Assembly (NCBI GenBank): GCA_947632425.1
Contig: CANRPG010000027.1
Location: 1 to 15,195 of the forward strand
Source: an uncultured Clostridia bacterium
Lineage (GTDB): Bacteria > Bacillota > Clostridia > Oscillospirales > Ruminococcaceae
Direction of reading: 5' to 3'
DNA: 15,195 bases
A model generated the notes under the pieces. The model saw only the letters and a program-made list of their open reading frames with translations. It made no database searches and was not told the origin of the DNA. This document shows positions 13,481-15,195 of the stretch, in pieces. The position numbers and the translations under genes were made by a program. Position 1 is the first letter of the stretch. Every line of letters starts with the position of its first letter.

Positions 13481-14211
13481 TCAGATGCGCCTCCTTTGAT
13501 GCAGTTGGGGCACTGGCAGTCCTCTCCGCCTGCGCAGAAAAGCCGCGGGAACATAGAATCGCGCTTGCCCTGCTCGCAAATATCGCCGTCACGCAGAAGA
13601 ATTATCTCATCAGCTATCGAGAGTATCCTCTCCTGGTGCGAGATTATTATAATAGAGCTGTCGGTCGATTTTTTAAGCTCCGAAAAAGCATCTATAAGGT
13701 TGTTGAAGCTCCATATGTCAATGCCTGCTTCGGGTTCGTCAAACAACATAAGCTTTGAGTTGCGAAGAAGCACCGTGGCAATCTCAACGCGCTTTATCTC
13801 GCCGCCCGAAAGATGCGCGTCGACGTCGCGATCAAGGTATTTTTCGGGCTGCAAACCTACTTTCAAAAGCACATCGCAAAGCTTGTCCTCGCTTGCAATG
13901 CCGCCTGCCGCCAGCACCAGCAGGTCTTTCACGGTTATGCCCTTAAAGCGCACAGGCTGCTGAAAAGCAAAACCTATGCCCTTTTTCGCTCTCTGCGTTA
14001 TGTCAAGCGGCGTGATGTCCTCGCCGTCAAGGAAAATGCTGCCGCTCTCGGCGGTCTCTACCCCTGCGATCAGCTTTGCAAGGGTGGTCTTGCCGCTGCC
14101 GTTCGGGCCTGTTATCACCGTAAGTTTGTTGTTTGGTATGGTGAGCGACAGGCTTTTTATTATCTTCCTCCCGTCGGGCGCAGACCACGACAGATCTTTT
14201 ATCTCTAACAA
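13477..14211 (-). CDS. sufC: SufC, ABC-type ATPase of Fe-S cluster assembly
   Basis: Soluble ABC ATPase that powers cluster building on SufB, 244 residues from the start chosen. Motifs: GPNGSGKTT (Walker A), AFQQP (Q loop), LSGGE (signature), LMLFDEPEAGID (Walker B with the SufC-type EAGID D-loop), and ISHQ (switch His). Family proteins usually begin with a LEIKDL-like strand. A TTG at 14209-14211 gives exactly that and has GGTGA five bases upstream, so I prefer it over upstream ATG codons as far as 14271 or the GTG at 14218-14220. The odd feature is a C-terminal tail carrying Cys226, Cys232, Cys234 and Cys237 (CAGGEDCQCPNC), which could hold a metal or a cluster. It overlaps sufB by four bases. 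Confidence 0.9.
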   Translation of the reverse strand: MLEIKDLSWSAPDGRKIIKSLSLTIPNNKLTVITGPNGSGKTTLAKLIAGVETAESGSIFLDGEDITPLDITQRAKKGIGFAFQQPVRFKGITVKDLLVLAAGGIASEDKLCDVLLKVGLQPEKYLDRDVDAHLSGGEIKRVEIATVLLRNSKLMLFDEPEAGIDIWSFNNLIDAFSELKKSTDSSIIIISHQERILSIADEIILLRDGDICEQGKRDSMFPRLFCAGGEDCQCPNCIKGGASE

Positions 14212-14261
14212 AAATATCACCAACTTTAGTATTTCATGCTGACAGAATATCATACTGTTAT

Positions 14262-14290
14262 AGTATACCACACTTTCGCTGTAAAATCAA
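14262..14290 (-). promoter_or_regulatory. Promoter of sufCB
   Basis: On the minus strand TTGATT (14285-14290) and TATACT (14262-14267) are separated by 17 bases. The start would be near 14255, leaving a leader of about 45 bases before the proposed TTG start. An ATG at 14271 would lie upstream of this transcript start, which argues against that longer reading. Confidence 0.72.
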
Positions 14291-14305
14291 GTGCCCGTTT
14301 TCGCC

Positions 14306-14334
14306 TTGACTTTTAACTTAGCTTGCGGTATAAT
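14306..14334 (+). promoter_or_regulatory. Promoter of the ATPase gene
   Basis: TTGACT (14306-14311) and a perfect TATAAT (14329-14334) are separated by 17 bases. The -35 box faces that of the suf promoter at a distance of 15 bases. The transcript would start near 14341, with AGGGGAG as ribosome binding site. Confidence 0.85.
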
Positions 14335-14360
14335 AAAATAGTATAAGGGGAGTGGGCAAG

Positions 14361-15195
14361 GTGAGCAGCTCATACGCGTTTAAGAGAAATTTTTACCGCG
14401 ATGTTGAAAAGGCGATCGGCAAAAGCAGCGTTACTTTCCTGCTCGGCCCTAAAGGCTGCGGAAAAACTGTTTGCTTAAAGCAGCTGAGAGATACTTTTTC
14501 GCCCCGTGATGATTTTGAAGAAGTTGTGTATATCGATGCGAAAAACGACCTTGTTTCGGCAGATGAAAAAAGCTCGTTTATTAACGGCGTAATAAAGTCT
14601 GTATACAACAACGAAAAGAAACTGTTTTTTGTAGATGAAACAACGTATCTGGAGCGGCCAGACATTGCAATAAATTGCGTTGAAGATGCGTTTACCTCGC
14701 TGCGCAACACAAATACAAAGGTGGTTTTTGCAGGAAACCCGTCGGGAGCGCTGGAGTGTTGGGGGCACCGCGCCTTCGCAGGAGACGCTGTTTTTATCAG
14801 ACCCGATCTTATAAGCTACCCCGAATGGCTTGAATTTAAGGGAATTACCGAAGTATCTCAGAAAACATACAAGCAGTTTGTTTTTGGTATCAGGGAGTTT
14901 TATTCCGATTTTCATACAATGCATGAATATTTGCAAAGCTGCCTTGTTGAAGCGGCGGTTTCTGATCAAAGAGCTGCGGAAACGGTTTTGAAAAACGACT
15001 GCGACGGCTTGACAGCAGACAAATTACTGGACGTTCTTTACGCCGCGTTGGGTGATAAACTGTCCGAAAGATGTGATAATTACCATAATATGAGCGCTCA
15101 TGAGCTGAGGCAGGCGCTGAAGTTTTTGAAGGACTGCGGAATTATCGCTGTAACATATATATCTTCTTCATTTGATACAAAGCCATATGTTGTGC
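14361..15195 (+). CDS. P-loop ATPase of the AAA_14/DUF4143-like group, cut by the right edge
   Basis: An open frame of 278 codons runs from a GTG to the window end without a stop. The start is supported by AGGGGAG (14346-14352) eight bases upstream and by the promoter before it. The product begins with a short basic segment (AFKRNFYRDVEKAI), then Walker A GPKGCGKT (29-36), Walker B LFFVDE (88-93), a sensor-like VVFAGNPSG (121-129) where relatives often have a Gly-Ser-Ser turn, and ISYPEWLEF (151-159), which resembles the LSF-x-EF element of this family. The region after 165 is less familiar, with a Cys-bearing helical stretch. Relatives are ATP-binding proteins of poorly known role, some linked to mobile or toxin-like loci. 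Function not assigned. Confidence 0.78.
   Translation, partial: MSSSYAFKRNFYRDVEKAIGKSSVTFLLGPKGCGKTVCLKQLRDTFSPRDDFEEVVYIDAKNDLVSADEKSSFINGVIKSVYNNEKKLFFVDETTYLERPDIAINCVEDAFTSLRNTNTKVVFAGNPSGALECWGHRAFAGDAVFIRPDLISYPEWLEFKGITEVSQKTYKQFVFGIREFYSDFHTMHEYLQSCLVEAAVSDQRAAETVLKNDCDGLTADKLLDVLYAALGDKLSERCDNYHNMSAHELRQALKFLKDCGIIAVTYISSSFDTKPYVV

Noticed and set aside
14393..14969. Leftward open frames over the right-edge ATPase
   Set aside because: The opposite strand has a promoter, ribosome binding site and Walker motifs; these frames have none.
1..15195. CRISPR array, tRNA, rRNA, insertion sequence or prophage
   Set aside because: No regularly spaced repeats of CRISPR length, no cloverleaf with anticodon arm, no rRNA-like sequence and no transposase, integrase or phage gene was found.

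Overview
The window looks like chromosomal DNA of an anaerobic low-to-mid GC Firmicute, most likely a Ruminococcus-like member of the Clostridia. This rests on frequent ATA isoleucine codons, strong AAGGAGG-type ribosome binding sites, near-consensus TTGACA-17-TATAAT promoters, a sugar ABC operon without its own ATPase, and a two-gene sufC-sufB iron-sulfur system. No tRNA, rRNA, insertion sequence or CRISPR array was seen. Twelve genes are well supported, one of them cut by the right edge, and there is one doubtful gene tail at the left edge.

Layout. Positions 1-595 hold little coding sequence: a possible gene tail (2-178), a hairpin (247-268), a nested three-arm inverted-repeat element (290-376), two leftward terminators and a degenerate 7-base repeat around the 3' end of ppk. 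From 3288 leftward runs hpt-ppk (hypoxanthine phosphoribosyltransferase, polyphosphate kinase). Divergently, from a perfect promoter at 3368-3396, runs a four-gene rightward set: PP2C phosphatase, metal-dependent amidohydrolase, purine nucleoside phosphorylase, and an MTA/SAH-deaminase-type amidohydrolase. Then comes a 388-base gap containing a promoter and a long structured 5' leader, followed by a lipoprotein and two permeases of a CUT1-type sugar importer. Next is an LCP-family cell-wall glycopolymer transferase. The leftward sufC-sufB pair converges on it across a shared bidirectional terminator. At the right edge a P-loop ATPase with a GTG start reads rightward from a promoter back-to-back with the suf promoter.

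How it works together. The deaminase, the phosphorylase and Hpt could form a salvage route from 6-amino nucleosides to inosine-type nucleosides, then hypoxanthine, then IMP. Ppk and the PP2C phosphatase add phosphate and signalling functions, but their link to salvage is only positional. The importer genes form one unit in which a strong internal terminator after the lipoprotein gene should give more binding protein than permease.

The most interesting unexplained signal is the leader at 7417-7564. A promoter places the transcript start exactly at the edge of a fold with a closing stem, two internal hairpins, a 5-bp pseudoknot, and two alternative hairpins that compete for the two arms of the closing stem just upstream of the ribosome binding site. 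This is the architecture of a riboswitch, and it matches no class I recognise. Second is the 87-base three-arm element at 290-376.
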